DNA from: Streptococcus thermophilus
Lineage (GTDB): Bacteria; Bacillota; Bacilli; Lactobacillales; Streptococcaceae
Reading direction: 5' to 3'
NCBI RefSeq assembly: GCF_010120595.1
Contig: NZ_CP038020.1
Coordinates: forward strand, 1,364,001-1,428,000
DNA: 64,000 nucleotides
In this document: positions 8,554 through 17,291 of the stretch, one piece after another
How the letters are laid out: each line of letters starts with the position of its first letter
How positions within the stretch are numbered: position 1 is the stretch's first letter
Notes under the pieces: model-generated
What the model saw: the letters and a program-made list of their open reading frames with translations, nothing else
What the model was told of the DNA's origin: nothing
Database searches by the model: none
Made by a program: the position numbers and the translations under genes

Positions 8554-9455
8554 TGAACTGCACCCCAAAAGTTAGACAGAAAAAATCTAACTTTTGGGGT
8601 ATTTTTATTATGAAATTGACTTACGAAGATAAAGTTCAAATATATGAACTGAGAAAGCAGGGAAAGAATCGTTATTATTCTCCTAAATTAAAACAAGAAA
8701 TAATTGATAAAGTTCTACTTGAAGGGTTGTTCTCAACAAAGTGTTTGCCTGGACTATGGCCTCTCAAATCAAGGATTGCTTAACAATTGGATAGCACAAT
8801 ACAAAAATGGGTATACTATTGTTGAGAAAACAAGAGGGAGACCGCCTAAACTGGGTCGTAAACGCAAGTATTCTTCATACCAAGGAGAAGTTGGCAAGAA
8901 AGTAGATAACCTTATTCAACGGCAGTTTGAAGCATCCAAACTAATGGAAAAGTGCTACACAGATGTGACAGAGTTTGCAATTCCAGCAAGCAGCCAAAAG
9001 CTCTATTTATCACCAGTATTAGATGGCTTCAATAGTGAAATAGTCGCTTATAATCTTTCTAGGTCGCCGAATTTAGTACAAGTGAAAGCTATGATAGAAC
9101 AAGCTTTTACAGAAGACCATTATGAAAACACAATTCTCCATAGCGACCAAGGATGGCAATACCAACACGATTTCTATCATCATTTTTTGGAGGATAAAGG
9201 GACCCAACCGTCCATGTCACGTAAGGGAAATAGTCCAGACAATGGTATGATGGAATCTTTCTCATTCTTGAGTCTGAGATGTTTTATGGTTACGAGAAGA
9301 CGTTTCACTCACTTGAACATTGAAACAAGCTATTGTAGACTATATTAATTATTATAACAAACGCATTAAGGTAAAACTAAAAGGACTCAGTCCTGTGCAA
9401 TACAGAACTAAATCCTTTGGATAAATTATTTGTCTAACTTTTTGGGGTCAGTACA
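8554..9455 (+). mobile_element. Degenerate IS3-family element
   Basis: The ends are related inverted repeats: left TGAACTGCACCCCAAAAG, right (read inward) TGTACTGACCCCAAAAAG, both continuing GTTAGACA. At about 900 bp it is clearly shorter than an intact IS3-type element, so it carries internal deletions. A hairpin just inside the left end (ACCCCAAAAGTTAGA and its complement, 8562-8600) is typical of these elements. It sits inside the terminator of the glucosaminidase gene: the A-rich arm is at 8540-8550 and the matching GGGGCTTTTTT arm at 9457-9467. Confidence 0.8.
8610..9424 (+). pseudogene. IS3-family transposase OrfA/OrfB remnant, deleted and frameshifted
   Basis: The frame starts with the OrfA head MKLTYEDKVQIYELRKQG, jumps to KNRYYSPKLKQE (internal deletion), then shifts frame near 8720 and continues with GLLNNWIAQYKNGYTI and RGRPPKLGRK. 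A further deletion fuses this to the OrfB integrase core, where the DDE residues can be seen in CYTDVTEF, LHSDQGWQYQ and NSPDNGMMESF. The last part, including a YYNKRIKVKLKGLSPVQYR-like tail, lies in yet another frame. It cannot produce a working transposase. Confidence 0.8.
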
Positions 9456-9518
9456 AGGGGCTTTTTTGAACGATAAAAAATTCCAACCTTATGTGGTGGG
9501 GACTAAGTAGCTCTTATA

Positions 9519-10427
9519 TTAGTTATCAAAAGTGACCTCCTTAACAAGGTTGTCTAAGAATTTTTCTCCCATTTTAGAGAGAGTAGCCTTTTGGTGTTTC
9601 AAGTATACAATATCAATTTCATCATCAACATCTAGTGGAATAGAGACGATATTGTCACCATTTAAATTACTATTTAAGATACCAGTGGCAATTGTGTATC
9701 CATCCAAACCAATTAATAGGTTAAAAAGTGTTGCACGGTCTGAAACCACAATCGACTTTTTATGGGGGATTTGTGAGAGAATCTCTTCAGAATAATAGAA
9801 GGAATTATGAATCCCCTGATCGTAACTAAGGTAAGGGAAGTCCTCTAAATCTTCCAATGAGACCACTTTATGCTTGGCCAGAGGATTTGACTTGCTGACA
9901 AAGATATGAGGTCTAGCTTTAAAGAGACTAGTATAGGTAAGTCTGTTATCGTCAAACATTTTAGTCAAGACATCTCGGTTATAGCCATTAAGGAAGAGAA
10001 CACCGATTTCTGAACGGAAGTTCTTAACGTCTTCGATAATCTCGTAGGTACGAGTTTCACGTAAGAAGAGCTCGTAACGCGTCATATCAGCTCTCTTGAG
10101 AAGTGAGACGAAGGCATTGACGACAAAAGCGTAGTGTTGAGAAGAAACACTAAATAATTCACGTGTCTCTGTGTGACTTTTGTAGCGTTCTTCTAAGAGA
10201 TTAGTTTGTTCTACTACTTGACGGGCATAAGATAGAAATTCAACACCATCCTTGGTTAAGGTGATCCCTTTAGGGTTACGAATAAAGATGTCAATTCCCA
10301 TCTCTCTTTCTAAATCGCGGACAGCGTTTGAAAGACTTGGTTGTGTAATGAAAAGTTGTTTTGCGGCTTCATTCATTGAGCCGGTTTCGACGATTTTGAT
10401 AATATAATGTAATTGTTGAATTCGCAT
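9519..10427 (-). CDS. LysR-family regulator (CpsY/MtaR-like)
   Basis: A 302-residue LysR-type regulator: winged helix-turn-helix at residues 1-60 (SMNEAAKQLFITQPSLSNAVRDLE), linker helix to about 85, and a periplasmic-binding-like effector domain to the end. The N-terminal half closely resembles streptococcal CpsY/MtaR, reported to control methionine uptake and cell-surface genes. It is transcribed away from glmS with a 200-bp shared upstream region. The DNA-binding class is certain; the exact orthology is an inference. Confidence 0.85.
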   Translation of the reverse strand: MRIQQLHYIIKIVETGSMNEAAKQLFITQPSLSNAVRDLEREMGIDIFIRNPKGITLTKDGVEFLSYARQVVEQTNLLEERYKSHTETRELFSVSSQHYAFVVNAFVSLLKRADMTRYELFLRETRTYEIIEDVKNFRSEIGVLFLNGYNRDVLTKMFDDNRLTYTSLFKARPHIFVSKSNPLAKHKVVSLEDLEDFPYLSYDQGIHNSFYYSEEILSQIPHKKSIVVSDRATLFNLLIGLDGYTIATGILNSNLNGDNIVSIPLDVDDEIDIVYLKHQKATLSKMGEKFLDNLVKEVTFDN

Positions 10428-10488
10428 AGCCTTATTATAGCATACTTTAAGTATTATTCCTTAGGATAAGAAGCAATTAAAAGGTCTT

Positions 10489-10504
10489 TTGGAAACTATA
10501 CCAA
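10489..10504 (+). promoter_or_regulatory. Candidate GntR/NagR-type operator 1 upstream of glmS
   Basis: TTGGAAACTATACCAA is an imperfect palindrome. Its right half with following bases, CTATACCAATTTTA (10496-10509), recurs exactly at 10574-10587. Similar TTGG...CCAA boxes are recognised by NagR-type regulators of amino-sugar genes. Assignment to NagR is an inference. Confidence 0.45.
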
Positions 10505-10512
10505 TTTTATGC

Positions 10513-10541
10513 TTGACAATGTTGAATATATGGAATATACT
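10513..10541 (+). promoter_or_regulatory. glmS promoter
   Basis: TTGACA and TATACT are separated by 17 bases. Initiation would be near 10548, about 85 bases before the start codon, and the promoter is bracketed by the two repeated CTATACCAATTTTA boxes. Confidence 0.75.
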
Positions 10542-10568
10542 GTCTTCGTTAAGCTTTTAAAAGAGCTT

Positions 10569-10583
10569 ATTGACTATACCAAT
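10569..10583 (+). promoter_or_regulatory. Candidate GntR/NagR-type operator 2 upstream of glmS
   Basis: ATTGACTATACCAAT, with outer bases ATTG/CAAT in dyad symmetry, lies downstream of the promoter where a bound repressor would block elongation. It shares 14 identical bases with the first box region. Confidence 0.45.
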
Positions 10584-10633
10584 TTTAAATGAAGGAGACA
10601 TGACCTCTTTGACTTGAGGTTATTATTAAAAAT

Positions 10634-12442
10634 ATGTGTGGAATTGTTGGTGTTGTAGGTAACACAAATGCAACTGATATCTTGATTCAAGGACTTGAAA
10701 AGCTAGAATACCGTGGTTACGATTCAGCCGGTATCTTTGTAGCTGGTGAAACATCTAGTCAATCGGTTAAAGCTGTTGGCCGTATTGCGGAACTTACTGC
10801 TAAAATTGAAGGTGTAGAAGGTACTGCAGGTATCGGACATACTCGTTGGGCGACTCATGGGAAACCAACGGAAGACAATGCTCACCCACATCGCTCAGAA
10901 ACAGAACGTTTCGTTTTGGTTCACAACGGTGTTATTGAAAACTATCTTGAAATTAAGGAAGAATACCTTTCTGGTCATCATTTCAAAGGTCAAACCGATA
11001 CTGAAATTGTTGTTCACTTGATTGGTAAATTTGTTGAAGAAGACGGTTTGTCAACTATTGAATCTTTCAAGAAGGCTCTCCGCATTATCCGTGGATCGTA
11101 TGCATTTGCCCTCATGGATTCTGAAGATGCATCAACAATTTATGTCTCTAAAAACAAATCACCACTTTTAATTGGTCTTGGTGGTGGTTATAACATGGTC
11201 TGCTCAGATGCTATGGCTATGATTCGCGAAACAAATCAATACATGGAAATTCACGATCAAGAGTTGGTTATCGTGAAAGCTGATAGTGTCGAAGTTCAAG
11301 ATTATGATGGGAATGTTAAAGAACGTGATAGCTATACTGCTGAGCTTGACCTTTCTGATATTGGTAAAGGGACATACCCATACTATATGCTCAAAGAAAT
11401 CGATGAGCAACCAACAGTGATGCGTAAGCTCATCCAAGCTTACACTGATGACAAGGGTCAAGTGACTGTAGATGCTAAAATTATTAAAGCTGTTCAAGAA
11501 GCTGACCGCATCTATATCCTCGCAGCAGGAACTTCTTATCATGCCGGTTTTGCCTCTAAGAAGATGCTTGAAGAGTTGACAGATACTCCAGTTGAGCTTG
11601 GTATTTCTTCTGAGTGGGGTTATGGTATGCCACTCCTTAGCAAAAAACCTCTCTTTGTCTTTATTAGTCAATCAGGTGAAACAGCAGATAGTCGTCAGGT
11701 TCTTGTTAAAGCTAACGAGTTGGGAATTCCAAGTTTGACGGTGACAAACGTTCCGGGATCTACTCTTTCTCGTGAAGCTGATCACACAATGCTTCTTCAT
11801 GCTGGACCAGAAATTGCCGTAGCTTCTACTAAAGCTTACACAGCTCAGATTGCGACCCTTGCCTTCTTGGCTAAAGCAGTCGGTGAAGCTAATGGTAATG
11901 AAAAAGCTAAAGCATTCGACTTGGTACATGAATTGTCACTTGTAGCACAATCTATCGAATCAACGCTCTCTGAAAAAGAAGTGATTGATGAGAAGGTGGC
12001 AGCTCTTCTTTCAGAAACACGTAATGCTTTCTATATTGGTCGTGGTCAAGATTACTATGTTGCTATGGAAGCAAGTCTTAAATTAAAAGAAATCTCATAT
12101 ATCCAATGTGAAGGTTTCGCAGCAGGTGAGTTGAAGCATGGTACAATCGCTCTTATCGAAGATGGCACACCAGTTATTGCCCTCCTGTCAGATCCTGTTC
12201 TTGCTAGTCATACTCGTGGTAATATCCAAGAAGTGGTAGCGCGTGGTGCTAAAGTGTTGACCATTGCTGAGGAAAACGTTGCTAAGGAAGGTGATGACAT
12301 CGTTCTTAATAATGTCCACCCTTACCTATCACCAATTTCAATGGTAGTACCGACACAATTAATTGCTTACTTTGCGACGCTTCATCGTGGACTCGACGTT
12401 GATAAACCACGTAACTTAGCTAAATCCGTTACAGTTGAATAA
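10634..12442 (+). CDS. glmS: Glutamine--fructose-6-phosphate aminotransferase GlmS
   Basis: A 602-residue enzyme that makes glucosamine-6-phosphate from fructose-6-phosphate and glutamine, the first step toward UDP-GlcNAc for peptidoglycan. The N-terminal glutaminase domain begins MCGIVGVVG with catalytic Cys2; HTRWATHGKPT is a further hallmark. Two sugar-isomerase (SIS) domains follow (AAGTSYHAG and the SQSGETADS phosphate site), with the conserved ending DKPRNLAKSVTVE. No glmS ribozyme structure is evident in the leader; control is more likely through the two repeated boxes. The gene stands alone. Confidence 0.97.
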   Translation: MCGIVGVVGNTNATDILIQGLEKLEYRGYDSAGIFVAGETSSQSVKAVGRIAELTAKIEGVEGTAGIGHTRWATHGKPTEDNAHPHRSETERFVLVHNGVIENYLEIKEEYLSGHHFKGQTDTEIVVHLIGKFVEEDGLSTIESFKKALRIIRGSYAFALMDSEDASTIYVSKNKSPLLIGLGGGYNMVCSDAMAMIRETNQYMEIHDQELVIVKADSVEVQDYDGNVKERDSYTAELDLSDIGKGTYPYYMLKEIDEQPTVMRKLIQAYTDDKGQVTVDAKIIKAVQEADRIYILAAGTSYHAGFASKKMLEELTDTPVELGISSEWGYGMPLLSKKPLFVFISQSGETADSRQVLVKANELGIPSLTVTNVPGSTLSREADHTMLLHAGPEIAVASTKAYTAQIATLAFLAKAVGEANGNEKAKAFDLVHELSLVAQSIESTLSEKEVIDEKVAALLSETRNAFYIGRGQDYYVAMEASLKLKEISYIQCEGFAAGELKHGTIALIEDGTPVIALLSDPVLASHTRGNIQEVVARGAKVLTIAEENVAKEGDDIVLNNVHPYLSPISMVVPTQLIAYFATLHRGLDVDKPRNLAKSVTVE

Positions 12443-12558
12443 AAATACTAACATCTCTTACATTGTAAGGGGGGTATATGTTTTTCTTGTTTTCACTCTT
12501 GCTTAATTAAGTAATCTAAAGTAGAATAGTATCTGTATTACAATCTTAGGAGAGAATT

Positions 12559-12888
12559 ATGTCATTGCCAAATTGTCCAAAATGCAACTCAGAGTATGTC
12601 TATGAAGATGGAATCTTGCTAGTATGTCCGGAATGTGCCTATGAGTGGGATCCAAACGAAGTTGCAGAAGAAGGACTTGCGGTTCTTGATAGCAATGGAA
12701 CATGTCTTGCTGATGGCGATACTGTTACAGTTATCAAAGATTTGAAAGTTAAGGGTGCTCCGAAAGACATCAAGCAAGGAACACGTGTTAAAAATATTCG
12801 CTTGGTTGAAGGTGATCACAACATTGATTGTAAGATTGATGGTTTTGGTTCCATGAAACTTAAATCAGAATTTGTTAAGAAAATCTAA
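12559..12888 (+). CDS. PhnA/YjdM-family zinc-ribbon protein
   Basis: A 109-residue protein of the PhnA (YjdM) family: an N-terminal zinc ribbon ([21 protein letters not shown]) and a C-terminal beta-rich domain with the conserved [13 protein letters not shown] and [14 protein letters not shown] segments. The old name alkylphosphonate-uptake protein is misleading and the cellular role is unknown. A TAGGAGAG ribosome binding site precedes the ATG, and the gene is monocistronic. Confidence 0.85.
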   Translation: MSLPNCPKCNSEYVYEDGILLVCPECAYEWDPNEVAEEGLAVLDSNGTCLADGDTVTVIKDLKVKGAPKDIKQGTRVKNIRLVEGDHNIDCKIDGFGSMKLKSEFVKKI

Positions 12889-12950
12889 AAATAAGGATTA
12901 AGTAGGAAATTTTTTAAGACCTACAGTTTTCCAGATTATTTAAGTCCTTG

Positions 12951-13010
12951 AGGAGTGGGAATTAGAACTCAATTTTTAGAGAGGGTTCAGTCTCACTCCT
13001 TTTAGTATTT
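12951..13010 (+). terminator. Terminator after the PhnA-like gene
   Basis: AGGAGTG at 12951-12957 pairs with CACTCCT at 12994-13000, enclosing a smaller internal structure and followed by a T-rich stretch. It separates this gene from the downstream ABC importer operon. Confidence 0.6.
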
Positions 13011-13083
13011 TTAAAATCTTATACTATTTTTTTGTTTTTTTTGGTATAATATTCATCAACACTAAATAATTATAGGAGTTTAT

Positions 13084-13725
13084 ATGTCATACGTTTTGGA
13101 AGTATTACCAGCCCTTTTGAACGGTGCGGTAGTCACACTTCAAGTATTTTTCATTGTTATCGTACTGTCGATTCCATTAGGGATTGTACTTGCTTTCTTA
13201 ATGCAGATTAAATTCAAACCTTTAAATTGGTTATTAACCCTTTACGTTTGGATTATGCGTGGAACGCCCCTCCTTTTACAATTGATCTTCGTTTATTACG
13301 TTCTTCCAAGCGTTGGGATTGTCTTTGATCGTCTACCAGCTGCTATTCTTGCTTTTACGCTTAACTATGCAGCTTATTTCGCAGAGATTTTCCGTGGAGG
13401 AATTTTGGCTATTCCAAAAGGACAATACGAAGCAGCTAAAATGCTTAAACTTAGTCCTTTCCAGACCATACGCTATATCATCCTTCCTCAGGTGGTTAAG
13501 ATTGTCTTGCCAAGTATCTTTAACGAGATTATTAACTTGGTTAAGGATTCATCATTGGTTTATGTTCTTGGGGTTGGAGACCTTCTTTTGGAAAGTCGTA
13601 CCGCTGCTAACCGTGATGCGACCTTAGCACCGATGTTTGTGGCCGGAGCTATTTATCTTATCCTTGTGGGTCTGGTGACTGTGGCTTCGAAAAACATCGA
13701 AAAGAAATTCAACTATTATAAATAG
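13084..13725 (+). CDS. Polar amino-acid ABC transporter permease
   Basis: A 213-residue HisM/GlnP-type permease with about five membrane helices. The cytoplasmic EAA-loop motif, which docks the ATPase, is seen as GQYEAAKMLKLSPFQTIRYI. It is the first gene of a three-gene operon (permease, ATPase, binding protein) with 8- and 12-base gaps. Two permease copies are expected per complex. The substrate cannot be read from this subunit. Confidence 0.9.
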   Translation: MSYVLEVLPALLNGAVVTLQVFFIVIVLSIPLGIVLAFLMQIKFKPLNWLLTLYVWIMRGTPLLLQLIFVYYVLPSVGIVFDRLPAAILAFTLNYAAYFAEIFRGGILAIPKGQYEAAKMLKLSPFQTIRYIILPQVVKIVLPSIFNEIINLVKDSSLVYVLGVGDLLLESRTAANRDATLAPMFVAGAIYLILVGLVTVASKNIEKKFNYYK

Positions 13726-13733
13726 GAGACCTT

Positions 13734-14363
13734 ATGTTAGAATTAAAAAATATTTCCAAGCAATTTGGTCAACACAAAATTTTTGATAACTATAACCTAA
13801 CTGTCGAAGAGGGGAAAATCTTAGCTATCGTTGGACCATCCGGTGGTGGTAAGACAACTCTTTTGCGTATGCTAGCAGGACTTGAAACTATTGATTCAGG
13901 GCAAATTATTTATGAAAATGAAGAGATTCCCTTGGATCAGATGGAAAGTCGTAACTTGCTAGGCTTTGTCTTTCAGGATTTTCAACTGTTTCCGCACTTG
14001 ACTGTCTTAGATAACTTAACCCTTTCGCCAATTAAGACGATGGGAATGTCTAAGGAAGATGCCCAGAAAAAAGCTCAGACTCTACTTGACCGTTTAGGGC
14101 TTGGAGCACATGGAAATGCTTATCCGTATTCACTTTCTGGGGGACAAAAACAACGTGTTGCATTTGCTCGTGCCATGATGATTGATCCGAAAATCGTCGG
14201 CTATGATGAACCAACTTCAGCTCTTGATCCTGAGTTGCGTCAAGAAGTAGAGAAATTGATTTTGCAGAATCGTGAGATTGGGATTACGCAAATCGTTATT
14301 ATTCACGATATGCAATTTGCACAGCACATCGCTGATGAGATTGTCACTATCAATCCAAAATAG
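13734..14363 (+). CDS. Amino-acid ABC transporter ATP-binding protein
   Basis: A 209-residue GlnQ-type ATPase. Walker A GPSGGGKTT (about residues 34-42), Q-loop in FVFQDFQLFPH, signature LSGGQKQRV, Walker B IVGYDEPTSALD and the switch histidine in IIHDM are all intact. It starts 8 bases after the permease stop with its own ribosome binding site. It is a little shorter at the C-terminus than the usual ~240 residues. Confidence 0.93.
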   Translation: MLELKNISKQFGQHKIFDNYNLTVEEGKILAIVGPSGGGKTTLLRMLAGLETIDSGQIIYENEEIPLDQMESRNLLGFVFQDFQLFPHLTVLDNLTLSPIKTMGMSKEDAQKKAQTLLDRLGLGAHGNAYPYSLSGGQKQRVAFARAMMIDPKIVGYDEPTSALDPELRQEVEKLILQNREIGITQIVIIHDMQFAQHIADEIVTINPK

Positions 14364-14375
14364 CGAGGATTTTCT

Positions 14376-15227
14376 ATGAAAAAAATAGTGAAAATAGTTT
14401 TGCTAGCCTGTCTTATTATTTTGCCTTTGTTTGCGCTATCAGCTTGTAGCTCGCGCTCACATTTTGCAACTCAGAAAGACCAGTGGCAAACTTATACCAA
14501 AGAAAAGAAAATCAAAATTGGTTTTGATGCAACCTTTGTTCCTATGGGATATGAGGAAAAGGATGGTAGCTATATTGGTTTTGATATTGACTTGGCTAAT
14601 GCAGTTTTTAAATTATATGGCATCGATGTTGAATGGCAAGCTATTGACTGGGATATGAAAGAAACTGAGTTGAAGAATGGGACGATTGATCTTATTTGGA
14701 ATGGTTACTCGGTTACAGATGAACGTAAGCAGTCTGCAGACTTTACGGAACCTTATATGGTAAATGAACAAGTACTGGTAACCAAAAAGTCCTCAGGAAT
14801 TGATTCTGTTGCAGGAATGGCAGGTAAGACCTTAGGTGCTCAAGCTGGGTCGTCTGGTTATGATGCATTCAATGCTTCTCCAAAAATTTTGAAGGATGTC
14901 GTTGCTAATCAAAAAGTTGTCCAATATTCGACTTTTACACAAGCTTTGATTGACCTTAATAGTGGACGTATTGATGGCCTATTGATTGACCGTGTGTACG
15001 CTAATTACTACCTAGAAAAATCAGGAGTTCTGGATCAGTATAATGTTATGCCTGCTGGTTACGAGGGAGAAAGCTTTGCTGTAGGTGCTCGTAAGGTAGA
15101 TAAGACACTAATAAAAAAAATTAATCAAGGATTTGAAACTCTTTATAAAAATGGAGAATTCCAAAAGATTTCTAACAAGTGGTTTGGTGAAGATGTCGCA
15201 ACAGACCAAGTTAAAGGGAAAAGATAA
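14376..15227 (+). CDS. Amino-acid ABC transporter substrate-binding lipoprotein
   Basis: A 283-residue binding protein with a lipoprotein signal (hydrophobic residues 5-23, lipobox LSAC) and a type II periplasmic-binding fold. Typical family stretches are KIGFDATFVPMGY, GFDIDLANAVF and DLIWNGYSVTDERKQ. As the last gene of the importer operon it supplies a polar amino acid, with cystine, glutamine, histidine or arginine all possible. A strong terminator follows. Confidence 0.92.
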   Translation: MKKIVKIVLLACLIILPLFALSACSSRSHFATQKDQWQTYTKEKKIKIGFDATFVPMGYEEKDGSYIGFDIDLANAVFKLYGIDVEWQAIDWDMKETELKNGTIDLIWNGYSVTDERKQSADFTEPYMVNEQVLVTKKSSGIDSVAGMAGKTLGAQAGSSGYDAFNASPKILKDVVANQKVVQYSTFTQALIDLNSGRIDGLLIDRVYANYYLEKSGVLDQYNVMPAGYEGESFAVGARKVDKTLIKKINQGFETLYKNGEFQKISNKWFGEDVATDQVKGKR

Positions 15228-15233
15228 GACTAT

Positions 15234-15270
15234 AACAACATTCTAGAAAGAATGTTGTTATTTTTTGTGA
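15234..15270 (+). terminator. Terminator of the amino-acid importer operon
   Basis: AACAACATTCT / AGAATGTTGTT, a perfect 11-bp stem with a 4-base loop, followed by ATTTTTT. Confidence 0.85.
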
Positions 15271-15277
15271 AAAACAC

Positions 15278-15327
15278 TTGATATATAACAAGTTATAATT
15301 TATACTAACGTTAGTTTATAAACTAAC
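15278..15327 (+). promoter_or_regulatory. Promoter and HdiR-type SOS operator of the UmuC-like cassette
   Basis: TTGATA (15278-15283), 17-base spacer, TATACT (15301-15306), then three bases later the perfect 18-bp palindrome GTTAGTTTATAAACTAAC (15310-15327). The same palindrome with two changes sits at the same distance from the -10 of the HdiR-like repressor gene in this window (29558-29575). Shared geometry indicates one repressor controlling both. Confidence 0.75.
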
Positions 15328-15339
15328 AAAAGGACAAGC

Positions 15340-16512
15340 ATGGATATTTCGATTATTCAAGAGAGCCAAAAAGTGATATTGCTTTTGTAGATATGAAATC
15401 TTTCTATGCGAGTGTAGAGTGTGTTGAGCGTGGGTTACATCCACTTAAGACTTCTCTATGTGTGATGAGTAGAGCTGAAAACGCTAATGGTTCAATATTA
15501 GCGTCTTCCCCTATATTTAAGCATGTTTTTGGCAAGTCAAATGTTAGTCGATCTTATGATTTACCTTTTGATATTTATTCTCGTAAGTTTCATTATTATA
15601 ATGCCAAAAAACAGGGACTTCCAACGGATAGAGATTTTATTGATTTTATAGAATCTTGGGCCAAGGTTACCTTTAGTGTTCCTCCTCGAATGGATCTTTA
15701 TATCAAAAAGAATATCCAGATTCAACACATTTTCCATAATTATGCCAGTGTTGATGATATTCTTCCCTATTCTATTGATGAGGGATTCATTGATTTCACG
15801 TCGTCATTAAATTACTTTATCCCCGGATAGGATTGTTACTAGAAAAGATAAGTTAGATATGATTTCAGGTCGAGAACTTGCTAATAGCAACCCTGATACT
15901 CTTAAAAAGGAGTTAGGTATTGTGGGCTTAGACCTCTTTTTTCATGCCAATGGTATTGATGAAAGTAATGTTCATAAACCTTATAAAACAAAGTCACATG
16001 GTTTAGGAAATTCGCAAATATTACCACGAGACTATGATCGGCAAGCTGATATTGAATTGATTCTGAAAGAGATAGCAGAACAGGTGGCTATTAGATTAAG
16101 ACGAGTCCATAAGCAAGCTTGTCAAGTTTCCATTAGCATTGGATTTTCAAAGATAGAGGGCAAGCGTTCGCTACAAGCACAGATGAAGATTGAGCCTGCC
16201 AATAATACAAAAATACTAATAGGGCATGTCATTTCACTCTTTCGGAAGAAATATCAAGGAGGGGCTGTTAGAAGTGTCAGTGTTTCTTATGCAAATTTTG
16301 TAGATGAAAAGATTCAAATTCTTTCTTTATTTGATAATCCAGATGACATTGATAAAAAAGAAAGGCTTCAGTCAGCTATAGATAGTATTCGTCAGGAATT
16401 TGGCTTTACGACCATTCAAAAAGCAACAGCTTTACAGGAGGCATCTAGGAGTATTGCTCAAAGTAAGCTTATTGGTGGACAGTCAGCTGGAGGATTAGAT
16501 GGCTTAAAATGA
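15340..16512 (+). pseudogene. UmuC/UvrX-like Y-family DNA polymerase, inactivated
   Basis: Translation from the ATG at 15340 (MDISIIQESQK...) stops early. A shift at an A-run near 15369 restores the Y-family catalytic head AFVDMKSFYASVECVERG and the second acidic site YSIDEGFIDFT. The frame stops again at 15828, and about 100 residues of palm and thumb (the TVGMSNANPLLAKLALD-type region) are missing. From 15859 the C-terminal part resumes in good shape (LANSNPDTLKKELGIVGLDLFFHANGIDESNVHKP... written here in part). These error-prone translesion polymerases belong to the SOS response. With one frameshift and one internal deletion this copy is dead. Confidence 0.85.
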
Positions 16513-16867
16513 TAGATCGTAGTTACCTTCCCTTTCAATCTGCTAGGGAACATCAGATAGGAGAATGATGAAGTGGATGTGATATTTCTTGTCGGAACAC
16601 ACAAGTTCACTACATGAAGATAAGACTAAAGAAAATCTAACTAATCGTTTGGATGATTTAGAGAAGTTTACTTTATTGAACCAGCTTTATTTGGGTCAAT
16701 TATTGGGGAATTTCCAGATAAAGGATCAAGGTAGGCGCTGTAGGTTTAGTGGCTATGTGGTTGACTTGGATTTTGATCAAGTTACTATAAAATCTTCCAA
16801 GCGACATAAACGTATTCGAACAAAGGACATATTAGAAATTAGTTTGGAGGTCGAAAAACATAGATGA
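16509..16867 (+). pseudogene. YolD-like protein, frameshift and nonsense
   Basis: The ATG at 16509 overlaps the UmuC-like stop (ATGA). It encodes MIDRSYLPFQSAREHQ and then meets stops; the adjacent frame continues DRRMMKWM, hits a TGA at about 16579, and then runs as FLSEHTSSLHEDK to a stop at 16867. YolD-like proteins are regularly found next to UmuC/UvrX genes and are thought to act with them. The 92-residue C-terminal part might be made from the ATG-like codon at 16589, but the overall state is that of a pseudogene. Confidence 0.7.
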
Positions 16868-17145
16868 AGAAGAGAAAAATTTATGATGATAAACTTCAAA
16901 TTGACTATTTTTCTGATAGCTATCTAAAGTTTGAAGAAGACTTTTATCGCTAGTCTGCTATGGATATTCCCTTAACCTTTTTGACGGATGATATTCTTAG
17001 AGAGATGGATATCAGTCAAAATAATTATTTTCTATTAAATAAAGAGAATGCTAGAGACGGACGCAATCATTATTTCCATTTTGAAGTCAGTCTTTTGGAT
17101 TCCAAGACACTCGTGAGACAGTATAGGTATCTTGGAAATGATTAA
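16864..17145 (+). pseudogene. Third gene of the SOS cassette (DUF5960-like), amber-interrupted
   Basis: The ATG at 16864 overlaps the previous stop (ATGA) and encodes MKKRKIYDDKLQIDYF... until an in-frame TAG at 16951. The same frame then continues SAMDIPLTFLTDDILREM... to 17145. A single base change restores a ~93-residue protein resembling small DUF5960-type proteins that accompany UmuC-like genes. Its biochemical role is unknown. All three genes of the unit being broken argues against chance sequencing errors. Confidence 0.65.
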
Positions 17146-17232
17146 ATCATATCGCATCCAGCGGGAGAAATAGTATTTCTTTAATTGCTAGCCAGAGCTT
17201 TCAAGAAATTTTTCAGTGACTGAGAAACGTTT

Positions 17233-17247
17233 ATGTAAGCGTTGATA
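17233..17247 (+). promoter_or_regulatory. Candidate CcpA (cre) site upstream of the alcohol dehydrogenase
   Basis: ATGTAAGCGTTGATA fits the cre consensus WTGNAANCGNWNNCW except for one position (T instead of C). It lies about 45 bases before the start of the alcohol dehydrogenase, a typical target of carbon catabolite control. The wider gap 17146-17276 holds nothing else recognisable. Confidence 0.45.
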
Positions 17248-17291
17248 TTGTTTCTGAGAGTGTTAAAAGTTATCATATGGAGGTGATTAAG

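Noticed and set aside
10549..10633. glmS ribozyme/riboswitch in the glmS leader
   Set aside because: The leader is only about 85 bases and lacks the conserved ribozyme core; operator-based control is more plausible.
11204..11929. Minus-strand frames opposite glmS
   Set aside because: Codon-bias shadows of a highly conserved gene.
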